NCBI GenBank assembly: GCA_905221605.1
Contig: CAJNDS010000129.1
Span: 119,001 to 142,500 of the forward strand
Origin: Symbiodinium natans
Lineage: Eukaryota > Sar > Dinophyceae > Suessiales > Symbiodiniaceae
Length of the DNA: 23,500 nt
Direction of reading: 5' to 3'
Shown: in pieces, positions 8,984-18,472 of the stretch
How the letters are laid out: every line of letters starts with the position of its first letter
How positions within the stretch are numbered: position 1 is the stretch's first letter
Position numbers and translations under genes: made by a program
Notes under the pieces: generated by a model
Databases searched by the model: none
What the model was told of the DNA's origin: nothing
The model's input: only the letters and a program-made list of their open reading frames with translations

Positions 8984-9486
8984 AGGGTTCCATGTGAGAA
9001 GGCCATGAGTCGCAAGATGGAGAACGCCGTCGCGACGCAGGAGGCAAGGGAGACCTCCTCACGGTTTATATTTTTTGTCTCCGGACTGCAGAATTTAGAT
9101 GTGTGGTTTAGGGTTTAGAGTTTAGAGTCTAGGGTTTAAGGTTTATTAGCGGCGGGGGGAGGGGTTGAGAGGTTCAGGGTTCAGGGGACTTCGGGTTTAG
9201 GTTTTTGCGGGTTGGGGGGGTTCTCTGGACTTCAGGGAGTAAAGGAGGGACCCTTTTCAGGGACCTTAGGGGTTATTTGGGGATTATTGAGGGGCTACTT
9301 AGGTATATAGAGACTGTATAAGGCATAAAAGAAAATATACGTATATATATATATAGAAGAATATCGGGTTGAAACCCCTCAATGGACAGAGTTGCGGGTT
9401 GGACTTGTCGCAGATGTAGACGCAGCAGTCGTTCGAGAAGACGTTCTGCTTACCACGGCAAAGGGAGTCCGGAGGTGTAGGGCCTG
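8984..9486. other. spacer with decayed tract and TA repeat
   Basis: Decayed units TTTAGAG and TCTAGGG at 9105-9145, GGGACC motifs at 9245-9275 and an ATATAC/TATATA stretch at 9336-9356. No gene seen. Confidence 0.5.
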
Positions 9487-9616
9487 TAGGGTTTAGGGTT
9501 TGGGGTTTAGGGTTCGGGGTTTAGGGTTTAGGGCTTAGGGTTTGGGGTTTAGGGTTTGGGGTTTGGGGTTTAGGGTTTAGCGTTTAGGGTTTAGGGTTTA
9601 GGGTTTAGGGTTTCGG
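9487..9616 (+). repeat. variant-rich TTTAGGG tract
   Basis: About 18 units; TTTGGGG recurs at least five times, with TTCGGGG and CTTAGGG also present. Confidence 0.9.
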
Positions 9617-9988
9617 GCTGGGCTTAGGGGCGTTCAGGGATTGAGGGTCAACTTCAGCGGTGGCGGAGAGCAGCAGGGCAATTTTTCCTTAACCGACTCC
9701 TGTATCCCGAACCCCTCCCCCCCCAAAGGGTGGCACGGAATTCAGAACACCCGCATCCCCCGCCTGAGCTTCATCGCCAACAAACTCCCCAATATCTCAG
9801 AAGGCCCTTGCCAGAGCTGAGCTGGATGGCAGTGAGGGTGCCGCGCTGGCAGGCGAGTCGAAGAGGGTCGGGATTCAACTGGGATGCAGGGCCTTGCTAC
9901 CTGGCTTCCTGCCGAACCTAGTGAATCCTCCTGAGCGTGTGTTGGACTCTAATGCAGGCACCCCCTTACCCCCGGGACCTCAACCCGA
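9617..9988. other. non-coding spacer
   Basis: About 370 bp; a 63-codon plus-strand frame (9730-9921) has no domain. Confidence 0.45.
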
Positions 9989-10240
9989 AAACCCTAAACC
10001 CTCTGACCCCCTCACCCTAAACCCCTCAACCCCTCACCCCTCAACCTCAAAACCCGTATAGCCCGCAATCCCCTACACCCCCAAAAGATTCTAAATCCAA
10101 CAATCCTCAAACCCCTATAGCCCTAACCCCAAAACCCCGAAGCAAAAAAACCCTCAACCCCCTAAAAACACCTCAACCCCCTCAACCCCTCAACCCCTCA
10201 ACCCCTCAACCCTCAACCCTAAACCCTAAACCCTAAACCC
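9989..10240 (-). repeat. strongly decayed C-strand tract with CAACCCCT octamers
   Basis: CCCTAAA units at both ends flank C-rich variants, including consecutive CAACCCCT octamers around 10174-10208. Confidence 0.8.
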
Positions 10241-10354
10241 TTTTAAGGCCCTTGTCGCAGGAGTCGGGCTTCAGCTGGCCTCTCCCTTCGCGCTCTCCTC
10301 GGTCTACGAACCGGCCCCCGAGTTCACGAACTTCGTGGGCCGGCGCCTCAGAGC

Positions 10355-10409
10355 TTTAGGGTTTAGGGTTTAGAGTTTAGGGTTTAGGGTTTAGGGTTTA
10401 GGGTTAGGG
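10355..10409 (+). repeat. TTTAGGG tract
   Basis: Seven to eight units with one TTTAGAG. Confidence 0.95.
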
Positions 10410-12086
10410 GAAGGATAAGGGGGACCCTGAAAAAGGGAACCCTTCTGAACAGGGACCTTATTCAGCGGGCCTCTATCCCCAAGGGTCCGCCAATCCTATC
10501 CCCTATCAGAGCATTAGGGTTGCCGGGTGTTAGAAGGGTTTTATAGACATTTAGGGAGTAGAGGGTTTAGGGGTTTTGGGATTGTAGGGTTTAGAGGGCT
10601 AGGCGTAGAGGGGTTGGAGGGGTTAGAGGGGTTAGAGGGGTTAGGGCTTTCTGGGTTTAGGGGTTATGAATGGGGTAATGGGGGTTCAGGGTTTGGGGTT
10701 TTGCTGCATAGGGTTTGGGTCAAGACATCTGGCGATTTCAGGCGCCTGGCTCTAGAGATTTCGATTACTAATTCGCAATGCCAGGGGCGCGCGACACAAA
10801 CGGCCACTCGTGGAATATAGTTTCCAAAGTCACGGCTGGGGCTGAAACCTGTTGTAGAACTCCCTAAACCCTCATCTCCCAACCCCGAAATCCTAAACCC
10901 CTAATCCTAAACTCTATAGGTAGTATGATTACACACCCCAAGGGCCACCTTGAGTCCCACGGTGCTTCACACCCTGCACCTGAAGCCTGTACACACATCT
11001 GCCAGACTTGAACACATTCTGTCATTGGTGAGTGTATTTAAGGTTTCTCATAAGTATTATTGGTGAGTGTATATTATTGGTGTCCTTTTGGGGCTACTAG
11101 TAATCAAAAAGCCATACTTCATGACATAATGGTTGATCGTAAAGCTGAATACATGCGAGGATGATATATTCTATCGCCGATGCGTGTAATGCAGTAGTAC
11201 GTCATGATCACATCACTTCGTATCATCGTCTCACCATCACCACCATCACCATCATCACCGTAACAAAGTTACTAAGAATATAAAGACCCTGGCAAAAATG
11301 ATGACAATCTGCCGTCCCACCCGGCAGGCAACTATGAGGCTTGCCTGGCACGGGCCTCAGATGCCTCAAGTAGTTGTGCAGTGTGGACGTGGAGGTACCT
11401 CAGCGCAAGCAGGTAGGAGTAGGGGCCACGGTGGGGTTGTGTTTTTGGTGGTCTTGGGCTTCAGCGGCTCGTTTCAGAGGAGGTGAGGGCTGATTGATGG
11501 TTTCAACAACCAGCGAGGATTTGAGCTTGTGCCCCGTTGCAGCATTGCGACAGACACGTCAATGTAGGGTTTAGGGACAGCCTTTGCAGAGCTAGCTCGC
11601 TCGCTCGCGTCCTGACACGGCACACGTGTTGATGCAGCCCTGGCTGCCAAGGATTGGATGTTTTTTGAGGCCGGCTACTTTGACAAGGCTCAGTGTCGGT
11701 CGTACTCATTCAGGGTTTAGGGTCAAGACTCTATTGTTCGCGCATGCCCGTTCAGATGGTGTCCGCCGGTCACAGAGACCTCCAAAGTCGTCGCATAGCA
11801 AGCAAAACCACGCGATGGAGACTTTCACGCGCAAGAGGGAAGTGACAACACAGATCTTCCTTCTAAAGCTGCAACGTGCATACATGAATGCTGCACGCAA
11901 GCAAGCCAGTGCTTGATTCCAAAGATGCTTCAGGCATTCTGAGTGAGCGACGATGGGTTCCGACATGCCTGAACAGTGGCTCAATACTACGTATAACTGC
12001 ACTTGTACCCCCAGTAAGTCCTCTAACTTGCTAGAAGTACAGGTAGAGTTGGGGCCGCAAGTACCCTTAGAATGCATGGTTGGGTT
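10410..12086. other. long spacer, mostly without tracts
   Basis: Contains GGGACC motifs (10425-10500); decayed G-strand units with three consecutive AGAGGGGTT-like 9-mers (10616-10645); decayed C-strand units (10860-10915); a direct repeat TTGGTGAGTGTAT about 35 bp apart (near 11025 and 11060); and a CAC/CAT microsatellite (11231-11260). Open frames at 11298-11486, 11626-11916 and 11706-12077 overlap or lack domains and are not called. Confidence 0.5.
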
Positions 12087-12300
12087 TTAAACCCTAAACC
12101 CTAAACCCTAACGCCTAACGCCTAAAGCCTAAAGCCTAAAGCCTAAAGCCTAAAGCCTAAAGCCTAAACCCTAAACCCTAAACCCTAAACCCTAAACCCT
12201 AAACCCTAAACCCTAAACCCTAAACCCTAAACCCTAAACCCTAAACCCTAAACCCTAAACCCTAAACCCTAAACCCTAAACCCTAAACCCTAAACCTAAC
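12087..12300 (-). repeat. CCCTAAA tract with a homogenised variant block
   Basis: After three normal units come two CCTAACG (12107-12120) and six CCTAAAG (12121-12162), then about 19 normal units. The variant units are grouped, not scattered. Confidence 0.95.
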
Positions 12301-12429
12301 CTTGACCGAAGCCCAGTGTTGCCGACAGGTCTCTGAGGCTGCAATTCCAGCACGGGAGGACTGACACCGCTCCACAGAGGGGCTGCCACGACACAGAGCC
12401 TAGCGGCTTAGCGGCTTAGGGACTTGGAG

Positions 12430-12556
12430 GGTTTAGGGTTTAGGGTTTAGGGTTTAGGGTTTAGGGTTTAGGGTTTAGGGTTTAGGGTTTAGGGTTTAGG
12501 GTTTAGGGTTTAGGGTTTAGGGTTTAGGGTTTAGGGTTTAGGGTTTAGGGTTTAGG
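12430..12556 (+). repeat. TTTAGGG tract
   Basis: Eighteen units, essentially perfect. It faces the C-strand tract at 12087-12300 across a 129-bp spacer. Confidence 0.95.
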
Positions 12557-13808
12557 CTTCAGTGGGTTTAAGGGTTGGGTGTGAAGGGTTTAGTGTGTTG
12601 AGGGTTCACCTGGAACCACCCCCCCCCCCAGTACCACTTGAGCCATGAAGGGGAGTAGTTGGTAGGGTATCTTAAAGTTCGGGCCGAGGATTTAGCAGCT
12701 TTGATTCTGAAAGGAGCTGGAAGCCGAAACTGCCCTGCCTTCGAGTGTTTTTCCGAGTGTCGCGCTGCCTCGCTTGGACGGGTTAGCTTCAGCTGTGTCA
12801 GCTGTTCTGCTTCGGTTTGACTACAACTCATGCAGCCATGGATGTCATGACAGCTGAATCTCGAGATGGGCAGCCACGAACGTTCCTGCTTATGCAGCTG
12901 AGTTAGGCTTTGTTTCAGCCAAGTCTGGAGCCCTGCTCTGCACACAGTTTGTGCCGAAACGCCAAATCATAAACCCTGACTCCCCCCATGATCCGCGCCA
13001 GGATCACATCCTGTTGGCCGCAGACCTTGCTTGGCAACCGGCAGAAAAATCTTGACGAAGCCCTGAAATCGCCTTTGCTGATGTATTTGGGACTCATGAG
13101 CGCTTATGCCGGCAGGTGGTTGATGCTCCAATTGGGCCCGACCGGCATTCGTGAGGGAACCTGGTTCGGCTGCAAGCTCGTTCATTGAAGCCTTTGAGGG
13201 GTCAGGTGGAAAAGTGCCCTTTGATCGCAGTTTCAGTCGCTCCTCAGCAACAAGGATGGAGACTACCCCTGCAACTACCACTACCAGCACTACGACTATC
13301 ACGTCTACGACTGCAACTCATGACAGCTTCAACTACAGCATTCCATCTATGAACCATACTTGACCATGATTGTAGCATCAGACGACTGCAATCTTCTGAA
13401 TGGTGATGTTAGAAATGCATCATCAGATCATCCGTGTGCGCGTCCATGATCATCATCGCTGTTGATACACAACATGAACCAGGCTTCCATCAACGTGAAT
13501 TGCTCGCGGTGGTTTGGGGATGCTGCCGTTTGTGGGCTCTTACCTGACGGGCCCGACGTATTTCGGTCGGTCGAGGTCGAAGTGATTTTTCATGACCACG
13601 CTCAAAGGGACCAAGGATGGAACATGTCTCATTGTCAACTGGATTTTGGCAGAGGAGATGCACAAGATACATTGAAACATAATTAGCCTGACCAAACCTA
13701 ATATGTCACCTCTTAGCCTATGAAAGTCACACATACCACTGCAGATTTAGCTGTTCAGCGCGTACCTGGGTCTACTTACGGTACGAGCTTAGGCAGCGCT
13801 CCCCTTTG
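12557..13808. other. tract-free region upstream of the gene
   Basis: About 1.25 kb without telomere-type tracts. It holds a C-run (12618-12628) and an interrupted ACT/ACG/ACC trinucleotide stretch (13261-13320). Several small frames on both strands (for example 12568-12945 minus, 13462-13686 plus) show no domain; an unrecognised upstream exon of the TPR gene cannot be excluded. Confidence 0.5.
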
Positions 13809-14192
13809 ATGTCTACTGTTGCAGCTGAAGCAGTCGCACTGTTCAAGGCGAAACGCTTTGCTGAATCGCTACCATTGTTCGACAAGCACATCCAGGAGTT
13901 CCCAAATGACAAGGTTGGATTCTGCAATCGTGCGCAGGTGCACATTGACATGCACAACTATGAAGCGGCGATCAAGGATGCCGAGCAAAGCCTCACCCTT
14001 GATTCTGCCTATACAAAGGCCTACAAACGCAAAGCTGATGCCTTAATTGGCCTCAACAAGAAAAGAGAGGCCATGGAAGTCCTGTTGGACGCAAGTAAGC
14101 TCCTGCAGCAGATGGGTGTATCTGGCGATTTACTCACTGAGCCGATGAAAAAGCTAAACCAAGAGCTTGGAGGCTACGTCTCGACCGTGTAA
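13809..14192 (+). CDS. TPR-domain N-terminal part of a TPR-MYND-MSS51_C-like protein (frame-split gene)
   Basis: An open frame of 127 codons from ATG 13809 to TAA 14190-14192. It contains about three tetratricopeptide-like helical hairpins. The first is near residues 2-35, with the pattern AVALFKAKRFAESLPLFDKH. The second is near 36-68, with NRAQVHIDMHNYEAAIKDAE. The third is near 69-101, with AYKRKADALIGLNKKREAME. TPR repeats bind peptides of partner proteins. The frame is already open from 13692 after a TGA, but 13809 is the first ATG and directly precedes the first helix, so I prefer it. A possible AG acceptor for trans- or cis-splicing lies at 13791-13792; this is only a suggestion. The ORF ends just after a short linker, while the MYND finger that normally follows lies in the -1 frame and overlaps it. 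I therefore read this as the 5' part of one gene with the next entry. It could instead be a separate small TPR protein or part of a pseudogene. Confidence 0.8.
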   Translation: MSTVAAEAVALFKAKRFAESLPLFDKHIQEFPNDKVGFCNRAQVHIDMHNYEAAIKDAEQSLTLDSAYTKAYKRKADALIGLNKKREAMEVLLDASKLLQQMGVSGDLLTEPMKKLNQELGGYVSTV

Positions 14193-15541
14193 AACGGACG
14201 GACCTCTGTGCTTTTTGCAAGGCCTGCTTGAGCAGCAGCAACCTGAAGGGGACCATGTGCCGCAAATGCACAAGAGCATGCTACTGCTCCACGGGCCATC
14301 TAGAAGCGCATCGGGAGGAGCACAGCAAGATATGTAAAAAGTTGAAGACCATTGCAGCAAGAGAGGCCGAGAGGAAATCCATGTGCGCAGCAGTCGACTG
14401 GTCTCAGTCTCAGGGAGGCCATAACTCTGATCCGGACGCCCCATGTGTGTTGCTTATGAAAATCGGTGACCGAGGGACGCCAAAGGAGGTGTCGCAAAAG
14501 TTTTTCGGATGGAAAGAGTTTGCCCTGATGACCCCAGAAGATCGAAAGGGCTTGCTGGGCATGGACGCAGGATGGGAGGCTTTCTTGCGGCTTCCCAGGT
14601 GGCAAAAAGACATGTCAACTTTGGTCGCGACGGAAAAACAGCTCATCCAAGCGAACAAGATGTTGCAGACCGGTGCAATACCTGCGGCTCTGTTGGGTGG
14701 CATCAAACCGCTTGCGTACAGCAGTCCTGACGCAATGCTTGCAGACATGCAATTCACACTGGCATCTGTTCTCACTGACCCACTGACTTGCTGGTATGCG
14801 ATGCGAAGAACAGGTTTGTGGAGCGAATCAGATGAGATGTTCAATCAGAAAGCTGACGCTCGGAAACGTCCCATCCTGCGAATCCATGTGGTTGGAGTTG
14901 AGTTCGGGCGTGAACTACAGGAGATTGTTGTCCTCCGGAACATGTTGGCTGCCCTCTTTGGCGTGTCAGGCCCGCGATTCCACATCGAGTTCATTGGATG
15001 TAGCATCCCAAAAAGCTGGCACGCTCCTGGAGACATTGATGAAGCCAATTTCTGCATCGGAACCACCAACTTCGCTGGGTCATACCAAGAATACATCCAG
15101 CACGTACGCTACAGGAAACCTGACGCAGTAGTTGCATACTACCCCGGTTTGTATGATCCCACCTACAACTGGCTCCCTGTGCTGGCATTTGTGGTTGAAC
15201 AGAGGATTCCCTTTGTGTTCACTTGCGCAAGTGACAAAGATCACACGGAAACCCAAGACCTTTTGCGAGTGAACCCTCTCCGCATGTTGCCGACTGTGCT
15301 TCTAGATGAGAGGAACCCCTTCGCTGCGGGATTAGATGAGGACGAGTTTGATCCCAATGTGTTGCACGCCCGAAACATGTACGTGATGGTTGTCCATGGA
15401 GGCGACGTTGGAAGCATAGTTCCCGAGATTGCTCAACAGTCTTCAGCCGGTGAGCGCCATTGCACCCTGCTGAAGTCTCTTCCCTCGCAGCGCGACTGGG
15501 ACGCATTGTTCCGGGATTTGATTGTGCTTTTTGCCAAGTGA
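14141..15541 (+). CDS. MYND zinc finger plus MSS51 C-terminal-like domain (downstream part of the frame-split gene)
   Basis: This frame opens after TGA 14138-14140 and ends at TGA 15539-15541; 14141 is the limit of the open frame, not a start. The MYND finger spans about 14207-14335. The first pair is CAFC/CKAC at 14207-14227, followed by CRKC (14258-14269), then YCS, a His at 14297-14299 where the family usually has Cys, and the final His (14321-14323) and Cys (14333-14335). MYND fingers mediate protein-protein contacts. From about 14873 the sequence resembles the MSS51 C-terminal domain: a start like LRIHVVGVEF, then FHIEFIGCSIP, then PDAVVAYYPGLYD with a Trp-Leu-Pro soon after, IPFVFTCAS, and ERNPF. 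Yeast MSS51 activates COX1 translation in mitochondria, but that role should not be transferred here: this domain is widespread in algal proteins. The first in-frame ATG (14255) falls inside the finger and would remove its first metal pair. With the TPR part upstream this gives a protein of about 576 residues. Codon use looks ordinary, with no internal stop over about 450 codons, which argues for recent function. Confidence 0.8.
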   Translation, partial: ADEKAKPRAWRLRLDRVKRTDLCAFCKACLSSSNLKGTMCRKCTRACYCSTGHLEAHREEHSKICKKLKTIAAREAERKSMCAAVDWSQSQGGHNSDPDAPCVLLMKIGDRGTPKEVSQKFFGWKEFALMTPEDRKGLLGMDAGWEAFLRLPRWQKDMSTLVATEKQLIQANKMLQTGAIPAALLGGIKPLAYSSPDAMLADMQFTLASVLTDPLTCWYAMRRTGLWSESDEMFNQKADARKRPILRIHVVGVEFGRELQEIVVLRNMLAALFGVSGPRFHIEFIGCSIPKSWHAPGDIDEANFCIGTTNFAGSYQEYIQHVRYRKPDAVVAYYPGLYDPTYNWLPVLAFVVEQRIPFVFTCASDKDHTETQDLLRVNPLRMLPTVLLDERNPFAAGLDEDEFDPNVLHARNMYVMVVHGGDVGSIVPEIAQQSSAGERHCTLLKSLPSQRDWDALFRDLIVLFAK

Positions 15542-15542
15542 A

Positions 15543-15570
15543 GTGTCACACCTGCCTGGCGTGGTGACAC
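15543..15570 (+). other. small stem-loop just after the stop codon
   Basis: GTGTCAC (15543-15549) and GTGACAC (15564-15570) form a perfect 7-bp stem with a 14-nt loop, starting two bases after the TGA of the MYND gene. It could be a 3' UTR structure; a stem of this size also occurs by chance. Confidence 0.35.
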
Positions 15571-15706
15571 GTTGCTGCTGGAATTTTGGAAGCGCCACAT
15601 GACTCAAAAATTCGAGCGGGTCCATGGCATGGTCGGGGTTGCAGGGTAGTTTCCATGATATCGACCCCTGGCAGCTAGCTGTATGATGAATAGGCCGAGG
15701 CGTTCC

Positions 15707-15814
15707 CTGCTGCTACCGCTACTGCTACTGCTACTGCTACTGCTACTGCTACTGCTACTGCTACTGCTAAAATTACTTACGACTGCTACTACTGCTACTA
15801 CTGCTGCTGCTAAA
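15707..15814 (+). repeat. (ACTGCT)n microsatellite
   Basis: Eight perfect ACTGCT hexamers at 15721-15768, flanked by imperfect CTGCTACTA units. The Leu-rich (plus) and Ser-rich (minus) frames here are translations of this repeat. Confidence 0.95.
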
Positions 15815-16717
15815 GTTCTGCTTAGACTCGAGCTATCATGCAAGCGGCTTGACGCGTATGGTCATCAAATCTCCCTGAGTCAAGCGGCCTCGCTTCTTGT
15901 CCAGCACGTCTACAGGTCTGTTCTCGGCCCATGTTCTGTGAAAACTTGCTCTCAACCCTGCAAAACCTTAATTTGTCAGCTTAAAGCCTTCAAAACCCCA
16001 TACATAGTATGGGCCCGTAAGCTCTGAACCTATCTTCAGTCTGATCTTGCGGACCAAGGGACGACCCTGTCCGTCGGGCCATCAACATGGATGAGGGCCA
16101 GACGGCAGCCACGCGCTACGAGGCCTGAAGAAGGAGGCTACCCAAAATGAGTAGGGGTTCTAACCATGAAAAAACGTTTTTACAATGACAAGGGTTTCTT
16201 TAACAATGATAGTGGTTTAGGGTTTGCATGATAGTGGTTAATAATGATACCCAAAATGCAAGGAACCCAGTTTCTCGACTATGAAAGAAGTCTGGTGAAA
16301 TATTTTCTCTCCCATTACTTAGTACAAGGGTGGCTTCGGGAATGTTCCCTCTGATCCCTAAACCCCCTAAGGCCCGAAAAGCAGTAGTGCGATAGCTTGG
16401 TCTAGGGCTCAGGCTCTTTTGCCGTTTTGCTCCCACATTGAATGGACCTGCGGCTCCAAAGCTCAAGAAGCTGACGCGCATGTCTTGTGGTGGTGTGGGA
16501 TAGTCGGGGTTTGGGGAGGGTTTCGGGTTTGGGTTTGGGGGATAGATGGACAGAGCCCTACTTCCTTGCGTCCTACTCTCAGAAGTTTCCCCCCCCCCTC
16601 CCTAGCCCCTAAACCCCTAAACCAACAGGTTCTCGCCAGTGGCACGGATGGAGCCCTCCTTCTGGTGCGCCTCTTTAGCTGGCGCTTTTGAGGCTCAGTT
16701 TAGGGCTAAGAAAAATG

Positions 16718-16812
16718 GGATGTTCCCCCTCTTACTAGCAGTCCTTAATAGGGGTTACAATCGAGGGTGGTATAATCCCAATTAAGGACTGTCCGTATAA
16801 TCGGGAACATCC
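16718..16812. mobile_element. 95-bp foldback element, possible MITE
   Basis: Outer arms GGATGTTCCC (16718-16727) and GGGAACATCC (16803-16812) match over 10 bp. Inner arms CAGTCCTTAAT (16739-16749) and ATTAAGGACTG (16781-16791) match over 11 bp. Both arm gaps are 11 nt, so the structure is symmetric, with a 31-nt loop. No coding capacity and no clear target duplication. Confidence 0.55.
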
Positions 16813-16976
16813 TAATTCATATAGGGTACAGGGTTTTGGGCCATGGCTTTGGAGTTTTTGTTGTGGGATCCTTCCGGTTTCGGGTTTGGGGTTTAGAGGG
16901 TTCAGGGTTGTTCAAAAACTTCTGCTTCTGACTATATAGTCACTTCTCGAAAACATGGTCCCTTTTGGGGTCATAC

Positions 16977-17033
16977 AGTAGTAGTAGCAGTAGTAGTAGT
17001 AGTAGTAGTAGCAGCAGTAGTAGTAGTAGTAGG
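16977..17033 (+). repeat. (GTA)n microsatellite
   Basis: Trinucleotide GTA/GCA repeat; the Tyr-rich minus-strand frame at 16912-17136 is its translation. Confidence 0.95.
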
Positions 17034-17123
17034 GCGGTCCCTCTTGTTTAGGGTACTCAAACACCAAAATCGTGAGGACTGACCGACACAGTAGTGTGTG
17101 AGCTAAGTACCCTGTATCCCCGA

Positions 17124-17249
17124 TTTGGAGGTTCATGGTACTTATTAACGAATTCTTACTGTACTTATAGCTGTACTTATAGTGATACTAGGGCAGTTAG
17201 GGGCTTATCATTGGGTTATAGTACAGTTATAATTGGTGAATAAATACCC
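17124..17249. mobile_element. MITE of the same family, copy B, right end lost
   Basis: The left terminus (17124-17140) matches the family end with C to T at its first base and continues as GGTACTTATTAAC. Interior motifs GGGGCTTATCATTGGGTTATA and ACAGTTATAATTGG are shared with the other copies, allowing small changes. At the right the match stops after AATAAATACC, so the closing inverted repeat is missing. A variant telomere-type tract begins about 11 bp further on. Confidence 0.7.
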
Positions 17250-17260
17250 TTCTTCCCATG

Positions 17261-17341
17261 GTTTGGGGTTATAGGGTTGTTAGGGTTGCTAGGGTTGTTA
17301 GGGTTTTAGGGTTAAAAGTTTAGGGTTTAGGGCTTAGGGTG
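17261..17341 (+). repeat. variant tract with TTGTTAGGG nonamers
   Basis: TTGTTAGGG, TTGCTAGGG and TTGTTAGGG (17277-17303) precede TTTTAGGG, TTTAGGG and CTTAGGG. It begins about 11 bp after the broken right end of MITE copy B. Confidence 0.85.
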
Positions 17342-18137
17342 GGAGATTCTTGGTGGGGATGAGTGTGGGGTGCAAGTGTTCTCGGCTATTTCTTGCAAGC
17401 CCCGCTACAAATGGACAATTGCAAAGCATCCCCCTGAGCTGAGGCTTTCAAAGCCGTGGTGGATTGCGGCCCACAGCTGTCCTAAGACAGAGAATTCGAA
17501 GCCAAGTCCGCGTTTGTTTTCTTAATCTGCACTACTTGGGAGCCAACTGCAAACCACAACACCAACAAGATAAAGCTGGAATCCCCGGTATTCCTAATCC
17601 CTCACAAACCCTGCGTATTTGACATCCAAAGCCCACATAAAAGCTTTTGCACCATACAAGGCCTGCCGTCTCGAGCGCTCGGGACGCACCCACCAGGCGT
17701 TGGGGATGTGAGCTGGGATACGTTGCTCTTCTGAGTGTTCCGGCGTTTTGGCCTGGGCTTGGGTCTTTAGAGTCTGTTGGTTTAGCGTCCGAGTCTAAGG
17801 TTCAGGATTTACACGTGCTGGTTTCATCATGTCAATATGCAAATTACTGTGGGCTGTCTTCCACTAGCCAGACACGAAGGGGTCAGGGAGGCAAGGCGAT
17901 TGACTTGAGGCGACCCTAAAACCTAAACCCAAGCCCCCCAGGGTTAGAGGCGACCCTAAAACCTAAACCCTAAGCCCCCCAGGGTTAGAGACAGCACTGG
18001 AAGAGAATTGAGATTCTGATTCTAACGATCGAGATCCCCGTTTCGCTACTGTGCCTTGCGCGGCGCCCGGCTCAAAGGATTGTACAGTCGAGGTTCTAAA
18101 GTAGGGTCCCTGTTTGCGGCCCCTTACCAACCCCCAT
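17342..18137. other. spacer with a 40-bp tandem duplication
   Basis: Unique sequence; a plus-strand frame at 17647-17919 shows no domain. The duplication lies at 17907-17987. Confidence 0.45.
17907..17987 (+). repeat. tandem duplication, 40 and 41 bp
   Basis: Units 17907-17946 and 17947-17987 start GAGGCGACCCTAAAACC and end GCCCCCCAGGGTTA; the second has one extra T. Each contains two decayed C-strand telomere-type units. Confidence 0.9.
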
Positions 18138-18159
18138 TTAAACCCTAAACCCTAAACCC
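18138..18159 (-). repeat. short CCCTAAA tract
   Basis: Three units. Confidence 0.85.
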
Positions 18160-18275
18160 GGCATGTGTAACCGCAGTCTGACGCCGGTCTATTTTGACTG
18201 TGGGTCGGACGCCTGCCAGTTTTACGCGGCACTACGCCCACAAGTCACACCCATCAAGCCCCGCAGAAGAGCCCA

Positions 18276-18348
18276 CCTAAACCCTAAACCCTAAGCCCCA
18301 ATTAAACCCTAAACCCTAAACCCTAATTAAACCCTAAACCCTAAACCC
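18276..18348 (-). repeat. CCCTAAA tract with AATTAAA joints
   Basis: Two copies of a longer unit, AATTAAA followed by two CCCTAAA and CCCT (from about 18300 and 18325), follow three ordinary units. Confidence 0.9.
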
Positions 18349-18472
18349 ACTAACAACAACGCTAAGCCCTAGCGAGTTTTATGTCCGCGGCGACGATGCT
18401 CTTTGGCCTCTTCACGGCCAGCGCGGCTCCCAGCGCGCGAAAGGCAGTTTACCAAGGTCTTGGGCATTTCAG

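Larger units (their letters stand above)
15542..17123. other. region downstream of the gene
   Basis: No further gene recognised. It holds the stem-loop at 15543-15570, two microsatellites, the foldback at 16718-16812 and one or two stray telomere-type units (near 16215). Small frames at 16200-16481 and 16419-16691 show no domain. Confidence 0.5.

Noticed and set aside
12638-12656. Possible dinoflagellate spliced-leader relict on the minus strand (TGGCTCAAG)
   Set aside because: Only nine bases match the end of the leader; the rest diverges, so chance is likely.
13462-13686. 74-codon plus-strand frame just upstream of the TPR gene
   Set aside because: No domain and an overlapping minus-strand frame of similar length; no sign of coding selection visible by eye.
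14178-14221. A 44-nt (or 35-nt from 14187) GT-AG intron joining the TPR and MYND frames
   Set aside because: It restores frame and has a good acceptor, but it is very short and removes the first MYND metal ligands, so it is kept only as an alternative.
15604-16027. Leu-rich plus and Ser-rich minus frames
   Set aside because: Both are translations of the ACTGCT microsatellite.
16912-17136. Tyr-rich minus-strand frame
   Set aside because: Translation of the GTA microsatellite.
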